DNA from: Actinomycetota bacterium
GTDB taxonomy: Bacteria; Actinomycetota; AC-67
Length of the DNA: 51,132 bases
Direction: 5' to 3'
Assembly: GCA_041658565.1 (NCBI GenBank)
Contig: JBAZZY010000018.1
Coordinates: forward strand, 1 to 51,132
Positions 14,728-23,334 of the stretch are shown here, one piece after another; the first letter of the stretch is position 1; every line of letters begins with the position of its first letter. The notes beneath the pieces were generated by a model, which did not search any database, was not told the origin of the DNA, and saw nothing but the letters and a program-made list of their open reading frames with translations. A program made the position numbers and the translations under genes.

Positions 14728-14794
14728 TGGGCCGGATAGTGCCGGGTCGGCGGCTCGGATGCAACAGAGTTATGGACAAAGCTCCTGATTCGTG

Positions 14795-14823
14795 TGACCG
14801 GATCGGGCAGGGACTCGTACAAT
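14795..14823 (+). promoter_or_regulatory. Promoter of the sialidase-like gene
   Basis: TACAAT (14818-14823) is a good -10. A weaker TGACCG lies 17 bases upstream. It points toward the start at 14898. Confidence 0.45.
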
Positions 14824-14897
14824 CATGGGCGAACTACAAGGGAGCCGTTACCACGGCCGGTTTGTCTCATCGGTGCCCAACCTGGAGGCTGTTCGTG

Positions 14898-16178
14898 ATG
14901 CAGAACCATCATGCAACCTCAGGCCGGGCGGCACGTGCCGGAGCGCTCATTGCTGCTCTGTTGGCCGTCGTCGCTCCGCTTGTTGCTCCCGTATCCAGCC
15001 ATGCCGAGTTTGAGTTCGTGTCGGGAGGGAAGCTGTCCGGAAGCGGGGGCGCAACAGAACCGGGGATCGATATTGCGCCGGACGGCCGGACGATCTTCGT
15101 CAACGGCATCAACGGGATCCCGTCGCATAGCTTGTTGTGGCGATCCGACGACGGCGGTTCGTCGTTCAAGAAGCTCACTTTCCCGCTTCCCTACAGCCGG
15201 TTCCCCGGGGGCGGGGACGCCGACGTCGTGGTCGGAGAGGACGGGCACGTTTACTTCCTCGACCTGTGGGCCGGATCCAACAGCATCGCGTATTCGCCCG
15301 ACCTCGGTGAGAACTGGACCCAAGGGACACCGTTCACAACGTTGCCGCTGTCGGATCGCCAGTGGATCTCGCTTGGCGAGCGAAACCCGGAGACAGGGCT
15401 GGACACGGTCTACGTCGCATACCACTTCATTCAACCTCCGCAGTCGCTGATGCTTTCGCGTTCGGACGATTCCGGCCTGACCTGGACGTGGCACGTCGGT
15501 GTCCCCGGCTTGGTCGGGACCGGCGCGCTGCCCGGCCAGATTGTCTCGGACGGGAAGTGGGTGGCATTCAACTACGTCAACGGTCGCAACATGTACATCG
15601 CGATGTCGGCGGATGCCGGCGTGACCTGGACGAAGAAACAGGTGAGTTGGATTCCGACGGTGTACGAGGGAAGCCTGACCGCGGTCGCTCAGGATCCGAT
15701 GAACAAGGATGACCTGTATATCGCTTGGATCGACGATCAGGACTTCTCGGTTCGCGTCGGTCGCTCCTACAACCGGGGCCAGGACTGGGAGTGGGGAGAG
15801 AAGGTCTCCGGTCCCGAAGACAGCGAGGACGGGATGAGTAACATCTTCCCGTGGATCGCCGCGCGCGACGGGAAGGTCTCGGTAGCGTGGTACGGGGCCG
15901 ACGAGCCTGGGGACCCGAACAACGTCTCGCCCGCGACCGAATGGCGGGTTCGATACGCAGAGAGCACCGACCGCGGTGCTACGTTCGGTGCACCCGTTGA
16001 CGCCACCGGCGTGGTGAAGCGGGGATTCATTTGCACGCAGGGCCTGAGTTGCAATGCCGGGCGCGAGTTGGGTGACTTCCTGCAGATCGCGCTCGACGGA
16101 GACAGCAACGCGATGATCTCGTACGTCGACGTGGTGGATCGCAAGCTCGCCAAGGTCGTTCGTCAGCGGCCCCTTTAG
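14898..16178 (+). CDS. Secreted sialidase-fold (BNR/Asp-box) protein
   Basis: The protein has 426 residues from ATG 14898 (GTG 14895 also possible; GGAGG upstream). A signal peptide ends near SSHA (about residue 35). Asp-box phrases SDDGGSSF, SDDSGLTW, SADAGVTW and STDRGATF recur along the chain. These turns mark six-bladed sialidase-type or VPS10-type propellers. The catalytic Arg triad, Tyr and Glu of true exo-sialidases cannot be assigned by eye, so enzyme activity is not claimed. It is monocistronic, with its own promoter and a strong terminator. An exported glycan-binding or structural propeller is as likely as a glycosidase. Confidence 0.8.
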   Translation: MQNHHATSGRAARAGALIAALLAVVAPLVAPVSSHAEFEFVSGGKLSGSGGATEPGIDIAPDGRTIFVNGINGIPSHSLLWRSDDGGSSFKKLTFPLPYSRFPGGGDADVVVGEDGHVYFLDLWAGSNSIAYSPDLGENWTQGTPFTTLPLSDRQWISLGERNPETGLDTVYVAYHFIQPPQSLMLSRSDDSGLTWTWHVGVPGLVGTGALPGQIVSDGKWVAFNYVNGRNMYIAMSADAGVTWTKKQVSWIPTVYEGSLTAVAQDPMNKDDLYIAWIDDQDFSVRVGRSYNRGQDWEWGEKVSGPEDSEDGMSNIFPWIAARDGKVSVAWYGADEPGDPNNVSPATEWRVRYAESTDRGATFGAPVDATGVVKRGFICTQGLSCNAGRELGDFLQIALDGDSNAMISYVDVVDRKLAKVVRQRPL

Positions 16179-16193
16179 CGGTAGCGAGAACTC

Positions 16194-16229
16194 CCAAGAA
16201 GCCGACCCGTTTGCGGGTCGGCTTCTTGG
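16194..16229. terminator. Bidirectional terminator hairpin between convergent genes
   Basis: A perfect 16-bp stem (CCAAGAAGCCGACCCG with its complement) closes on a TTTG loop, directly next to the stop of the minus-strand thioesterase. There is no long T run, but the symmetry serves both genes. Confidence 0.8.
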
Positions 16230-16715
16230 CTACCACGGGAGTTCAATGCCGCGCTCGCGCGCGCGCTCACGCCAGTCGTCGGGGAGGTTCTTGCTGAAGT
16301 GCTCCATCGCGACCGTGACGAAGAGTCCGGAGCCTTCCGCCACGATGGTTCCATTCGCGTCGCGCATTTCGATCGACGTGAAGATCTTGCGCCCATCGCG
16401 ATGGTCGAACCACCCGCGGAGCGAGTATTCGGTGTGGACGAGAACGGGCCTTCGGTAGTTGACCTCGAGCTTGGCCGTAACGCCGGGTTCCTCGATGACG
16501 TACAGCAGGAACCCGAGGCAGTCATCCAGCGCCGTTGCTACGGCGCCGCCGTGGGCGAACCCCGGGGCTCCGGAGTGGTGATCGCTGAACGTCACCCGGC
16601 CGCGGATCTCGTCTCCGTCTTGCCAAGCTTGCAGTCCCAGGCCGCTCGGGTTCTCGGTTCCGCAGCCAAAGCAGCCCGGGGCGTGGCTTGGCAACGGTGT
16701 GCGACTCTCACTCAT
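16230..16715 (-). CDS. PaaI-family hot-dog thioesterase
   Basis: The protein has 161 residues. GCFGCGTENPSGLGL at the N-terminus and GFAHGGAVATALDDCLG in the middle, followed by LEVNYRRPVL, are typical of the PaaI/YbgC hot-dog thioesterase superfamily: the HGG loop and following acidic residue hold the acyl-CoA thioester. The N-terminal CxxC phrase is common in this subgroup. It probably hydrolyses an acyl-CoA, but the substrate is unknown. It is transcribed against its neighbours and ends at the shared terminator hairpin. Confidence 0.82.
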   Translation of the reverse strand: MSESRTPLPSHAPGCFGCGTENPSGLGLQAWQDGDEIRGRVTFSDHHSGAPGFAHGGAVATALDDCLGFLLYVIEEPGVTAKLEVNYRRPVLVHTEYSLRGWFDHRDGRKIFTSIEMRDANGTIVAEGSGLFVTVAMEHFSKNLPDDWRERARERGIELPW

Positions 16716-16830
16716 TCAGGCTCCTCGTGTTGTTCGGCGTCCCGCGAAAAGGGAACCGCGTCCCGCGCCGCCGCGCAAGTCGGCCCGAAGTGTGGCGCGC
16801 GGGAAGCGGTCTGCCTACGATACGCAGCGT

Positions 16831-16974
16831 ATGGGATACCGGCATTTCAAGAGTGAACCGAGCGCGTTCAGTGCCGACGACCTCGCGCGAGTCGGCATCG
16901 AGCACTGGGACCGTGCGCAGTCGGTGTCTGAAGTGCAGTCGGAGATCAATCTGCGCCCGGCGGGGGAGGCATGA
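16831..16974 (+). CDS. 47-residue small protein leading the ABC exporter genes
   Basis: An ATG at 16831 follows TACGAT (16816-16821) by nine bases, which suggests a leaderless message. The frame ends in TGA overlapping the ATG of the ABC ATPase gene (ATGA), a coupling layout. The peptide (MGYRHFKSEPSAF, then IEHWDRAQSVSEVQSEI) is soluble, rich in charged residues and without Cys or a membrane segment. I do not recognise a family. Promoter position, translational coupling and codon use support a real gene, but it could be only a leader peptide. Confidence 0.5.
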   Translation: MGYRHFKSEPSAFSADDLARVGIEHWDRAQSVSEVQSEINLRPAGEA

Positions 16975-17942
16975 CCGCGGCCGTCGCCGTCGAGGTCGCC
17001 GACCTCGTCAAGGACTTCCGCCAGCGTGGTGGTGGGACGCTCCGCGCCGTCGACGGAATCTCGTTTGCGGTTGAGCATGGCGAGATCTTTGGCTTCCTCG
17101 GGCCGAACGGAGCAGGCAAGACGACGACGCTGGAGATCATGGAGGGGCTGCAGATCCCGACGTCCGGTTCCGCCGATGTCCTCGGACTGGACTCGACGAA
17201 GCACTCCTCTGAGATGAAGCGGCGTATCGGAATCCAACTGCAGGCCGGCGCGTACTTCAATTACTTGACACTCCGCGAGATTCTGGATCTATTCGGATCG
17301 TTCTACCCGCACAACCTTGCGCCGGACGATCTGCTGGCGCGCGTGGGTCTGGCCGACAAGGCCGGGTCGCTCATCAAGCAACTCTCGGGAGGCCAGCAGC
17401 AGCGGTTCTCGATTGTGGCGAGCATCGTCAACGACCCCGAGGTCGTGTTCCTGGACGAAGCCACGACGGGACTTGATCCTCACGCGCGCCGCGAAGTATG
17501 GGACTTGATTCGAGGGATTCGTGCATCGGGGAAGACCGTCGTGATCACGACACACTACATGGAAGAGGCTCAGACTCTGTGCGACCGCGTGGCCATCATC
17601 GACTACGGCCGGATCGTCGAACTCGACACCCCCGAGGGGCTGGTCAGGGGTTTGGACGCGTCTTACCGGATCGTGTTCGAGTCCCGCGATGGTGTGGATG
17701 TCGGCGCTCTTTCGGGGCTTCCCGGCATCGTGACGGCCGGACCGGCGCGTGACCGGACGGGGGCGTTCGAGCTGTCGGTGCGCCGGCCGGCGGAAGCGTT
17801 GCGTGGACTGCTTCGCTGGTCGGAGGACTCCGGGGTTGAACTCGGGGAGCTTCAGGTGCTTCCGGCGACGCTTGAGGACGTGTTCCTTTCGCGCACCGGT
17901 CGAGCGCTGCGCCCGGGCAGTCCGGAAGAAGGGGAGGAGTAG
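16971..17942 (+). CDS. ABC transporter ATP-binding protein (DrrA-like)
   Basis: The protein has 323 residues. Walker A is GPNGAGKTT (about residue 44), the signature is LSGGQQQR, Walker B is VVFLDEATTGLD and the switch His lies in VVITTHYMEEA. The length of about 320, with a C-terminal extension after the ATPase core, fits the DrrA/CcmA exporter type paired with ABC-2 permeases. It overlaps the 47-residue gene upstream and abuts the permease gene. It should power export of a lipid, drug or polymer; the substrate is not evident. Confidence 0.92.
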   Translation: MTAAVAVEVADLVKDFRQRGGGTLRAVDGISFAVEHGEIFGFLGPNGAGKTTTLEIMEGLQIPTSGSADVLGLDSTKHSSEMKRRIGIQLQAGAYFNYLTLREILDLFGSFYPHNLAPDDLLARVGLADKAGSLIKQLSGGQQQRFSIVASIVNDPEVVFLDEATTGLDPHARREVWDLIRGIRASGKTVVITTHYMEEAQTLCDRVAIIDYGRIVELDTPEGLVRGLDASYRIVFESRDGVDVGALSGLPGIVTAGPARDRTGAFELSVRRPAEALRGLLRWSEDSGVELGELQVLPATLEDVFLSRTGRALRPGSPEEGEE

Positions 17943-18998
17943 GTGCTGCTTCGCCTGGTGCGCGCCGACCTGAAGATCATCGTTCGGAATCGCCAGGCGC
18001 TGTTCTGGGCGCTCCTCTTCCCGATCATGTTCACCGTCGTGTTCGGCCTGTTCCGCTTTGATGAAGTCGCCACGGCGAACGTCGCCGTTGTTCCGTCCGG
18101 CGGTCCTGCAGCGGCCCCTGTCGTGGCGGGATTGCAGGGAGTCGACGTGGTTAAGGTCTCCCCGGGGATTGGAACCGAGGCGGAGGCCCGCACCGCGCTT
18201 ACCGACGGCGAGATCGATTTCGCTCTGCTGGTTCCCGACGAGGGCCCGGTTCGGATGTTGTTCGTCGAATCGGCCGCGGACCGCAATCGCATCTTCGTTT
18301 CGGTGTTTCGTCAGGTGCTGGACCAAGTGAACATCCGCATTGCAGGCATCTCGCCGCGGTATGAACTCGTGCCGGTCGGTGTAGCAGGCAACACCACCAC
18401 CTACTACGACTTCGTTTTGCCGGGTCTGGTTGGAATGGCCGTAATGACCTACGGCATCATCGGGATCGCCGGGACGATCGCCCAATACCGGGGCCAGAGG
18501 ATCCTGCGACGGATCCGAGCTACACCGCTGTCGCCTCGCACGTTTCTGGTTGCGCTCGGGTTGGCTCACCTGATGCTCGCGGTGGTGCAGTCGGGGCTGG
18601 TCCTGGCTACGGGGGTGTTCCTATTCGGCGCCAACGTCCGTGGCAGCATTCTTGCGATCATTTTGTTCGCCTTGCTCGGCAACCTGACGTTCATCAACAT
18701 CGGGTTCATGGTGGCCGCGCGCGCCGAGACGGCCGAAGCTGCGAGCGGACTCGGCAACTTCGTAGCTATGCCGATGATGTTCCTCTCGGGCGTCTTCTTC
18801 CCCACGGATTCTCTGCCTTGGATCCTGCCCACCGTCACTTCGCTCTTGCCGCTGTATCCGTTGGTCGACGCTATTCGCCGCATTTCTGTGGACGGAGCGT
18901 CGATCATGCAGCTCGGGTCGCAGTTCGGCCAGTTGGCGGTGTGGGCGGTCGGAAGCCTCATCCTGGCTACTCGCATGTTCCGCTTCGAACGCGCCTAG
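17943..18998 (+). CDS. ABC-2 type permease
   Basis: The protein has 351 residues from GTG 17943, directly after the ATPase stop. One membrane helix near residues 17-38 is followed by an extracytoplasmic domain of about 120 residues. Five or so helices fill the C-terminal half, including the ABC-2 phrase FLSGVFFPTDSLPWILP. This is the YhgE/NodJ-like ABC-2 layout with a large outer loop. It forms the membrane part of the exporter encoded with the preceding gene. Confidence 0.88.
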   Translation: MLLRLVRADLKIIVRNRQALFWALLFPIMFTVVFGLFRFDEVATANVAVVPSGGPAAAPVVAGLQGVDVVKVSPGIGTEAEARTALTDGEIDFALLVPDEGPVRMLFVESAADRNRIFVSVFRQVLDQVNIRIAGISPRYELVPVGVAGNTTTYYDFVLPGLVGMAVMTYGIIGIAGTIAQYRGQRILRRIRATPLSPRTFLVALGLAHLMLAVVQSGLVLATGVFLFGANVRGSILAIILFALLGNLTFINIGFMVAARAETAEAASGLGNFVAMPMMFLSGVFFPTDSLPWILPTVTSLLPLYPLVDAIRRISVDGASIMQLGSQFGQLAVWAVGSLILATRMFRFERA

Positions 18999-19028
18999 GA
19001 TTCCGGCGTCCACGAAGGGGGTGAGGCG

Positions 19029-20075
19029 GTGACCGAGCAGATGCGGCTGCTGAAGTACAGCCACGGATCCGGGTGAGCGTGCAAGCTCGGTCCATCCGAG
19101 CTGGCGCAGGTCTTGCGCCGATTGCCGATCTCTCCGCCGAACCCAGACCTTCTGGTCGGGCTCGATCCTGCCGACGACGCCGCCGTCTACCGAATCGACG
19201 ATTCCACGGCGCTGGTGTTTACCGTGGACTTCTTCACTCCGGTCGTCGACGACCCATACGACTGGGGACGCATCGCGGCCGCGAATGCGATGAGCGATGT
19301 GTACGCGATGGGTGGGAGACCTCTTCTGTGCCTGAACGTCGCCGGGTGGCCGCGGGACGACCTGCCTGTTGAGATGCTGTCCCGCGTGCTGGAGGGCGGC
19401 GCCGCGACCGCCGCGCGCGCCGGCGCGATCGTGGTCGGCGGTCACACTGTGGACGATCGCGAGCCGAAGTACGGCATGGCCGTTGTCGGGCTGGTCGATC
19501 CGGCTCACGTCATCACCAATGCCGCCGCGCGCCCCGGGGATGTGCTCGTGCTTACCAAGCCGCTCGGCCTGGGCGTCATCTCGACTGCGGTCAAGAACGG
19601 CGTGGCTCCGGAATCCGTCTCGGAGGCTGCAGTTGAGATCATGGTCGAACTCAACGACGGGCCTCGTGACGCGATGCTGTCGGCCGGCGTGCGGGCCGCG
19701 ACCGACGTGACCGGTTTTGGTTTGCTCGGCCATCTGCAGCGGATGTGCGCGGCTTCGGGAGTTTCAGCGGAGGTGCGTGCTGCCGCCGTGCCGGTGCTCG
19801 ATGGCGCCGAGGAACTCGCAGCCGCGGGCCAAATCCCCGGGGGAAGTCGTCGGAATCGTACGTTCGTAGAGGAGTGGGCGACCTTCGCCGGTGACGTAGG
19901 GGAGGTGCGTCGGACCCTGCTGGCCGATGCGCAGACCTCGGGTGGGATGCTCATTTGTTGCCCGCCGGATTGCCTCGACGCCCTTCTGGGCGAACTCGAC
20001 GGGCGCGCGCCGGTTTCCGAGGTGATCGGGGTCATCGCTGCAGGTCCGGTGGGCCGAATCCAAGTCTGCTCCTGA
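19029..20075 (+). CDS. selD: Selenophosphate synthetase, selenoprotein with in-frame UGA
   Basis: From GTG 19029 (GGGGGTGAGG upstream) the frame reads MTEQMRLLKYSHGSG, then TGA at 19074-19076, then ACKLGPSEL, and continues to 20075 (348 residues counting the TGA). In SelD the catalytic motif is GSG(C/U)(A/G)CK, so the TGA stands exactly where Cys or selenocysteine must be. A hairpin follows eight bases later. The rest matches SelD: LDPADDAAVY and FTVDFFTPVVDDPYDWGRIAAANAMSDVYAMGG-like binding phrases, and TDVTGFGLLGHL. It makes selenophosphate from selenide and ATP for Sec and seU synthesis. Automatic annotation would probably start at the internal GTG 19113 and lose the active site. Confidence 0.93.
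19084..19102 (+). promoter_or_regulatory. Bacterial SECIS-like hairpin of selD
   Basis: AGCTCGG pairs perfectly with CCGAGCT around a TCCAT loop. The loop begins 14 bases after the UGA, within the range of bacterial SECIS elements, and a GGTC sequence at the top resembles the G-rich apical loop that binds SelB. Confidence 0.7.
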
Positions 20076-20130
20076 GCGTCGGCCTTCCCGTCTTGCTATC
20101 CTGCCCCCGTTTGACCTTTCGGAGGCTGGA

Positions 20131-20553
20131 TTGCACGAATTCCGCATCCCGGTGTCTGTGGCGCGCGCGATTGTCGAACATGCGCAAGCTGAGTACCCGA
20201 AGGAATGCTGCGGCTTGCTCGCCGGTCCTGACGGTGAGCCGAGGGAACGGTTCGCTCTGACGAACGTGGACCCGGATCCAGTCATGCGCTACAACGCGGA
20301 CCCAAAGGAGTTGAAGCGGGCGACGGACGAGATCTTCGATCGGGACTGGGATATCGCGAGCATCTACCACTCCCACACGCACACGCCTGCGTTCCCGTCG
20401 CAAACGGATGTGGAGCGCGCGTTCTATCCTGAAGCCGTCTACGTCCTCGTCTCGCTGGCCGATCGTCAACGACCCGACCTTCGCGCCTTCACGATTCTGG
20501 ACGGAAGGATCGAGGAGTTGCCGGTCGTTCACGTCGATGAGAAGGCGAGTTGA
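20131..20553 (+). CDS. mec: CysO-cysteine peptidase (JAMM metalloprotease)
   Basis: The protein has 140 residues from TTG 20131 with GGAGG five bases upstream. The JAMM zinc motif is complete: E25 in YPKECCGLL, then H80-x-H82 and D93 in HSHTHTPAFPSQTD. In M. tuberculosis the orthologue frees cysteine from the C-terminus of the sulfur carrier CysO. The next two genes are cysO-like and cysM-like, in the same order. Start codon and spacing (cysO follows after eight bases) suggest a single operon. Confidence 0.88.
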   Translation: MHEFRIPVSVARAIVEHAQAEYPKECCGLLAGPDGEPRERFALTNVDPDPVMRYNADPKELKRATDEIFDRDWDIASIYHSHTHTPAFPSQTDVERAFYPEAVYVLVSLADRQRPDLRAFTILDGRIEELPVVHVDEKAS

Positions 20554-20561
20554 GGAGAACG

Positions 20562-20837
20562 ATGTCGATCGAGGTCAGGGTTCCAACGATCTTGCGAAAG
20601 CACACCGGCGGGCAGCGCGCCGTTCACGGTGAAGGCAAGACCGTTCGCGAGGTTCTCGACGACCTTGAACGGTCCTTCCCCGGCGTTCGGGGCGCGGTCC
20701 TGACCGAGAGCGGCGATCTGCATCGGTTCATCAACATGTATGTGAACGACGAAGACGTTCGTTTCCTCGGGTCGCTGGAGACGCCGCTGACCGACGGAGA
20801 CATCGTTTCGATTCTCCCCGCGGTCGCCGGCGGCTAG
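20562..20837 (+). CDS. cysO: Sulfur-carrier protein CysO (MoaD/ThiS fold)
   Basis: The protein has 91 residues from ATG 20562, with GAGGAG four bases upstream. It has the beta-grasp pattern of MoaD/ThiS proteins (IEVRVPTILRKHTGG, VREVLDDLERSFPG, INMYVNDEDVRF, DGDIVSILPAVAGG) and ends in the required Gly-Gly. That end is turned into a thiocarboxylate and donates sulfur to O-phosphoserine in the CysM reaction. No activating MoeZ-like enzyme is in the window. Confidence 0.88.
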   Translation: MSIEVRVPTILRKHTGGQRAVHGEGKTVREVLDDLERSFPGVRGAVLTESGDLHRFINMYVNDEDVRFLGSLETPLTDGDIVSILPAVAGG

Positions 20838-20839
20838 CC

Positions 20840-21772
20840 GTGCGCGCAGACGACATCCTCGGAGCCATCGGCGAGACGCCGCTGGTCGGCCTTGCATCCA
20901 TGTCTCCGGTGCCCGGTGTCCGTCTGCTTGCCAAACTCGAAGGCCATAACCCCACCGGATCCACCAAGGACCGGATCGCGTTGAAGATGGTGCAGCGCGC
21001 GGAGGCGGACGGCACTCTCACCCACGACAAGACCATCCTTGAACCGACCTCGGGGAACACCGGCATCTCCCTCGGGATGATTTGCCGGCGCCGCGGCTAC
21101 CGCTTGCTGTGCGTGATGCCGGACAACGTGAGCGAGGAGCGCATCAAGCTCCTTCGCATGTTCGGCGCCGAGATCGTGTTCTCGCCCGGCGAGAAGGGGT
21201 CGAATGGAGCGGTCGCCCTGGCCAAGGAGATGGCTGCCGACCCGCGGTTCTTGATGCTGTACCAGTACGGCAACGAGGCGAACCCGCTCGCGCACTACGA
21301 AGGGACTGGTGCTGAGATTGTTCGCGACTGTCCTGAGATCGACGCGTTCGTCGCCGGGCTCGGGACCGGCGGGACTCTTATGGGATGTGGTCGACGAATC
21401 AAGGAGCACAATCCTCAGGCGAAGATCATCGCCGCCGAACCTGAGTACGGGGAGCTTGTTTACGGGCTACGCAACCTTGACGAGGGCTTCATTCCGCCGG
21501 TCATCGACGTGTCGCTGCTCGACGGCAGGATCAAGGTCGGCACGCGTGACGCGCTGCGCGCCACGCGAGAACTGGTGCAGAAGGAAGGGATCTTCGCAGG
21601 CATTTCCAGCGGCGCCGCTTTGCACGTCGCTCAGCGCGTAGCCGGACGTATGGAGTCGGGAACCGTTGTCGTGCTGCTGCCGGACGGCGGATGGAAGTAC
21701 CTGTCGACGGGCGCCTACGACCTTGAGTACGACGAGGCCGTCGCAAAGCTCGAAGGCATGATCTGGGCCTAG
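20840..21772 (+). CDS. cysM: Cysteine synthase, CysM type
   Basis: The protein has 310 residues from GTG 20840, two bases after cysO. The PLP lysine lies in NPTGSTKDR, the substrate loop is TSGNTGIS and the phosphate loop is GTGGTLMG. In the mec-cysO-cysM setting this should be the O-phosphoserine-dependent enzyme that uses CysO thiocarboxylate, as in mycobacteria, rather than a sulfide-using CysK. The length and C-terminal LPDGGWKYLSTGAYD fit CysM. Direct sulfide use cannot be excluded, since a sulfite reductase is also encoded here. Confidence 0.92.
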   Translation: MRADDILGAIGETPLVGLASMSPVPGVRLLAKLEGHNPTGSTKDRIALKMVQRAEADGTLTHDKTILEPTSGNTGISLGMICRRRGYRLLCVMPDNVSEERIKLLRMFGAEIVFSPGEKGSNGAVALAKEMAADPRFLMLYQYGNEANPLAHYEGTGAEIVRDCPEIDAFVAGLGTGGTLMGCGRRIKEHNPQAKIIAAEPEYGELVYGLRNLDEGFIPPVIDVSLLDGRIKVGTRDALRATRELVQKEGIFAGISSGAALHVAQRVAGRMESGTVVVLLPDGGWKYLSTGAYDLEYDEAVAKLEGMIWA

Positions 21773-21783
21773 CCGCCCGCGGC

Positions 21784-21789
21784 TATACT
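21784..21789 (+). promoter_or_regulatory. -10 box of a probable leaderless murI promoter
   Basis: TATACT ends seven bases before the murI ATG, so the message probably begins at the start codon. No ribosome-binding site is present. Confidence 0.5.
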
Positions 21790-21796
21790 TCGCGCG

Positions 21797-22600
21797 ATGG
21801 ACGACAGGCCGATCGGCGTTTTCGACTCGGGCGTCGGTGGCCTCACCGTCGTCCGGGCCCTTATCGACCTTCTTCCCACCGAGTCGATCCTGTATTACGG
21901 AGACACCGCGCGCGGCCCCTACGGTCCGCGCTCCCGTGACGAGGTCCGCACCTTCACCGCCGAGATCTCGGCGCTGTTGGTCGAGGAGGGTGTGAAGGCC
22001 ATCGTCGTCGCGTGTAACTCGGCATCCAGTGCGGGACTAGACCACGTGCGCGAGGCTCAGCCGAACTTGCCGATCGTGGAAGTCGTAGAACCAGCAGTGC
22101 GGCGCGCGGTGGTCGCGACGCGTAATCGCCGTCTCGGCGTGATCGGCACGGCGCTAACAATCGGCTCGGGCGCGTACGCGCGCACCGTGCGCGCGACGCG
22201 AGAGGATGTCGAGATCACCAGTCAGCCGTGTCCGCGTTTCGTGGAGTTCGTTGAGCGCGGAGAGGTGACCGGGCCGGAGGTCATGGAGGTGGCTGAGGAG
22301 TACCTCGGCCCGCTGAAGCGGCAGGGTGTGGATACCGTGATCCTGGGCTGCACGCACTACCCGCTCCTGCGCGGCGTGATCCAAGTGGTGATGGGTGACG
22401 ATGTAGTCTTGATCGAGAGTGACAAGGAGTCGGCAATCGACGTGTTCGCCGAACTGACTCGTCGAGACTTGTTCCGCTCCCGCACGCTTCCGCCTGAGCA
22501 CCGCTTCTTGTGCAGCGGCGACGCTGCGGAGTTCGAGGCGCTGGGCCGGCGGTTCTTGGGGCCGGAGATCACCAAGGTTGAGGATCACCGGTGGACCTGA
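21797..22600 (+). CDS. murI: Glutamate racemase
   Basis: The protein has 267 residues. IGVFDSGVGGLTVVRAL, the first catalytic Cys in VVACNSASS and the second in GCTHYPLL identify MurI, which makes D-glutamate for peptidoglycan. It follows cysM and overlaps the metallo-beta-lactamase-fold gene, as in the mycobacterial murI-Rv1339 order. No start-proximal ribosome-binding site is visible; a -10 box just upstream points to a leaderless start. Confidence 0.95.
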   Translation: MDDRPIGVFDSGVGGLTVVRALIDLLPTESILYYGDTARGPYGPRSRDEVRTFTAEISALLVEEGVKAIVVACNSASSAGLDHVREAQPNLPIVEVVEPAVRRAVVATRNRRLGVIGTALTIGSGAYARTVRATREDVEITSQPCPRFVEFVERGEVTGPEVMEVAEEYLGPLKRQGVDTVILGCTHYPLLRGVIQVVMGDDVVLIESDKESAIDVFAELTRRDLFRSRTLPPEHRFLCSGDAAEFEALGRRFLGPEITKVEDHRWT

Positions 22601-23334
22601 CCATCCTCGGTGCGAACGGAACGTACCCGACCGCCGGCGGCGCGTGCAGCGGATACTTGTTGTCCCACGAGCGGCACGTCATCTGGATGGACGCCGGGAA
22701 CGGAACCCTGTCGCGCTTGCAGGAACAGAAGCCTCTGGAGGATGTGGCCGCGATCTTCTTGTCGCACGCGCACCCGGATCATTGCGCCGATCTCTACCCG
22801 TTCTTCTACTGGCTGATGTTGCAAGAGGACGCGGTTCCGCTGTCGGTGTTTGCGCCACCCGGGGTCCGCGAGCGTCTCGCAACGTTGATCGGGACGGACT
22901 CGCAAACGCGCTTTGCCACCTTGCTGGACTGGCGGGAAATGTGTCCGGGAGGCGTGGAGGAGTCCGGGCCTTTCCGGCTTGAGGCCTTCGACTCCGCGCA
23001 CTCGACGCAGAACGTGACCCTGCGTGCTTCGGCTGGTGGATCTACCCTTTGCTACTCCGGCGACACCGGACCGAACGAGCACCTGGTGCGCGCCGCGCGC
23101 GACACAGATCTATTCCTATGTGAAGCCTCATGGTTGGAGGATGAAGTGGCGAAAGACCGGATCCACCTCACCGCGCGCCAAGCCGGCGCCGCCGCGCGCG
23201 ACGCGGAAACCGCGCGCCTGGTGTTGACGCACATCTGGCCGCGCAACGACGTGACCCGGACGCGCGCACAGGCGTCTGAGATGTTCAGTGGTCCGGTGGA
23301 TCTCGCAATCGACCTTGCGACGGTGACGCTGTGA
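22591..23334 (+). CDS. MBL-fold phosphodiesterase, Rv1339/CpdA-like
   Basis: The protein has 247 residues from GTG 22591, overlapping murI by ten bases. The zinc motif HAHPDH and later GDTG, plus the C-terminal LVLTHIWPR, mark a metallo-beta-lactamase-fold hydrolase of the RNase Z/PhnP type. The position between murI and rph is that of M. tuberculosis Rv1339, reported as an atypical cAMP phosphodiesterase. If that holds here, the gene tunes the ligand of the CRP-type regulators whose sites occur in the cytochrome cluster. This link is inference. Confidence 0.82.
   Translation: MDLTILGANGTYPTAGGACSGYLLSHERHVIWMDAGNGTLSRLQEQKPLEDVAAIFLSHAHPDHCADLYPFFYWLMLQEDAVPLSVFAPPGVRERLATLIGTDSQTRFATLLDWREMCPGGVEESGPFRLEAFDSAHSTQNVTLRASAGGSTLCYSGDTGPNEHLVRAARDTDLFLCEASWLEDEVAKDRIHLTARQAGAAARDAETARLVLTHIWPRNDVTRTRAQASEMFSGPVDLAIDLATVTL

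Noticed and set aside
19113..20075. selD starting at the internal GTG 19113
   Set aside because: This start removes the catalytic GSG-U-ACK motif. The frame continues upstream through a single UGA in the exact Sec position.
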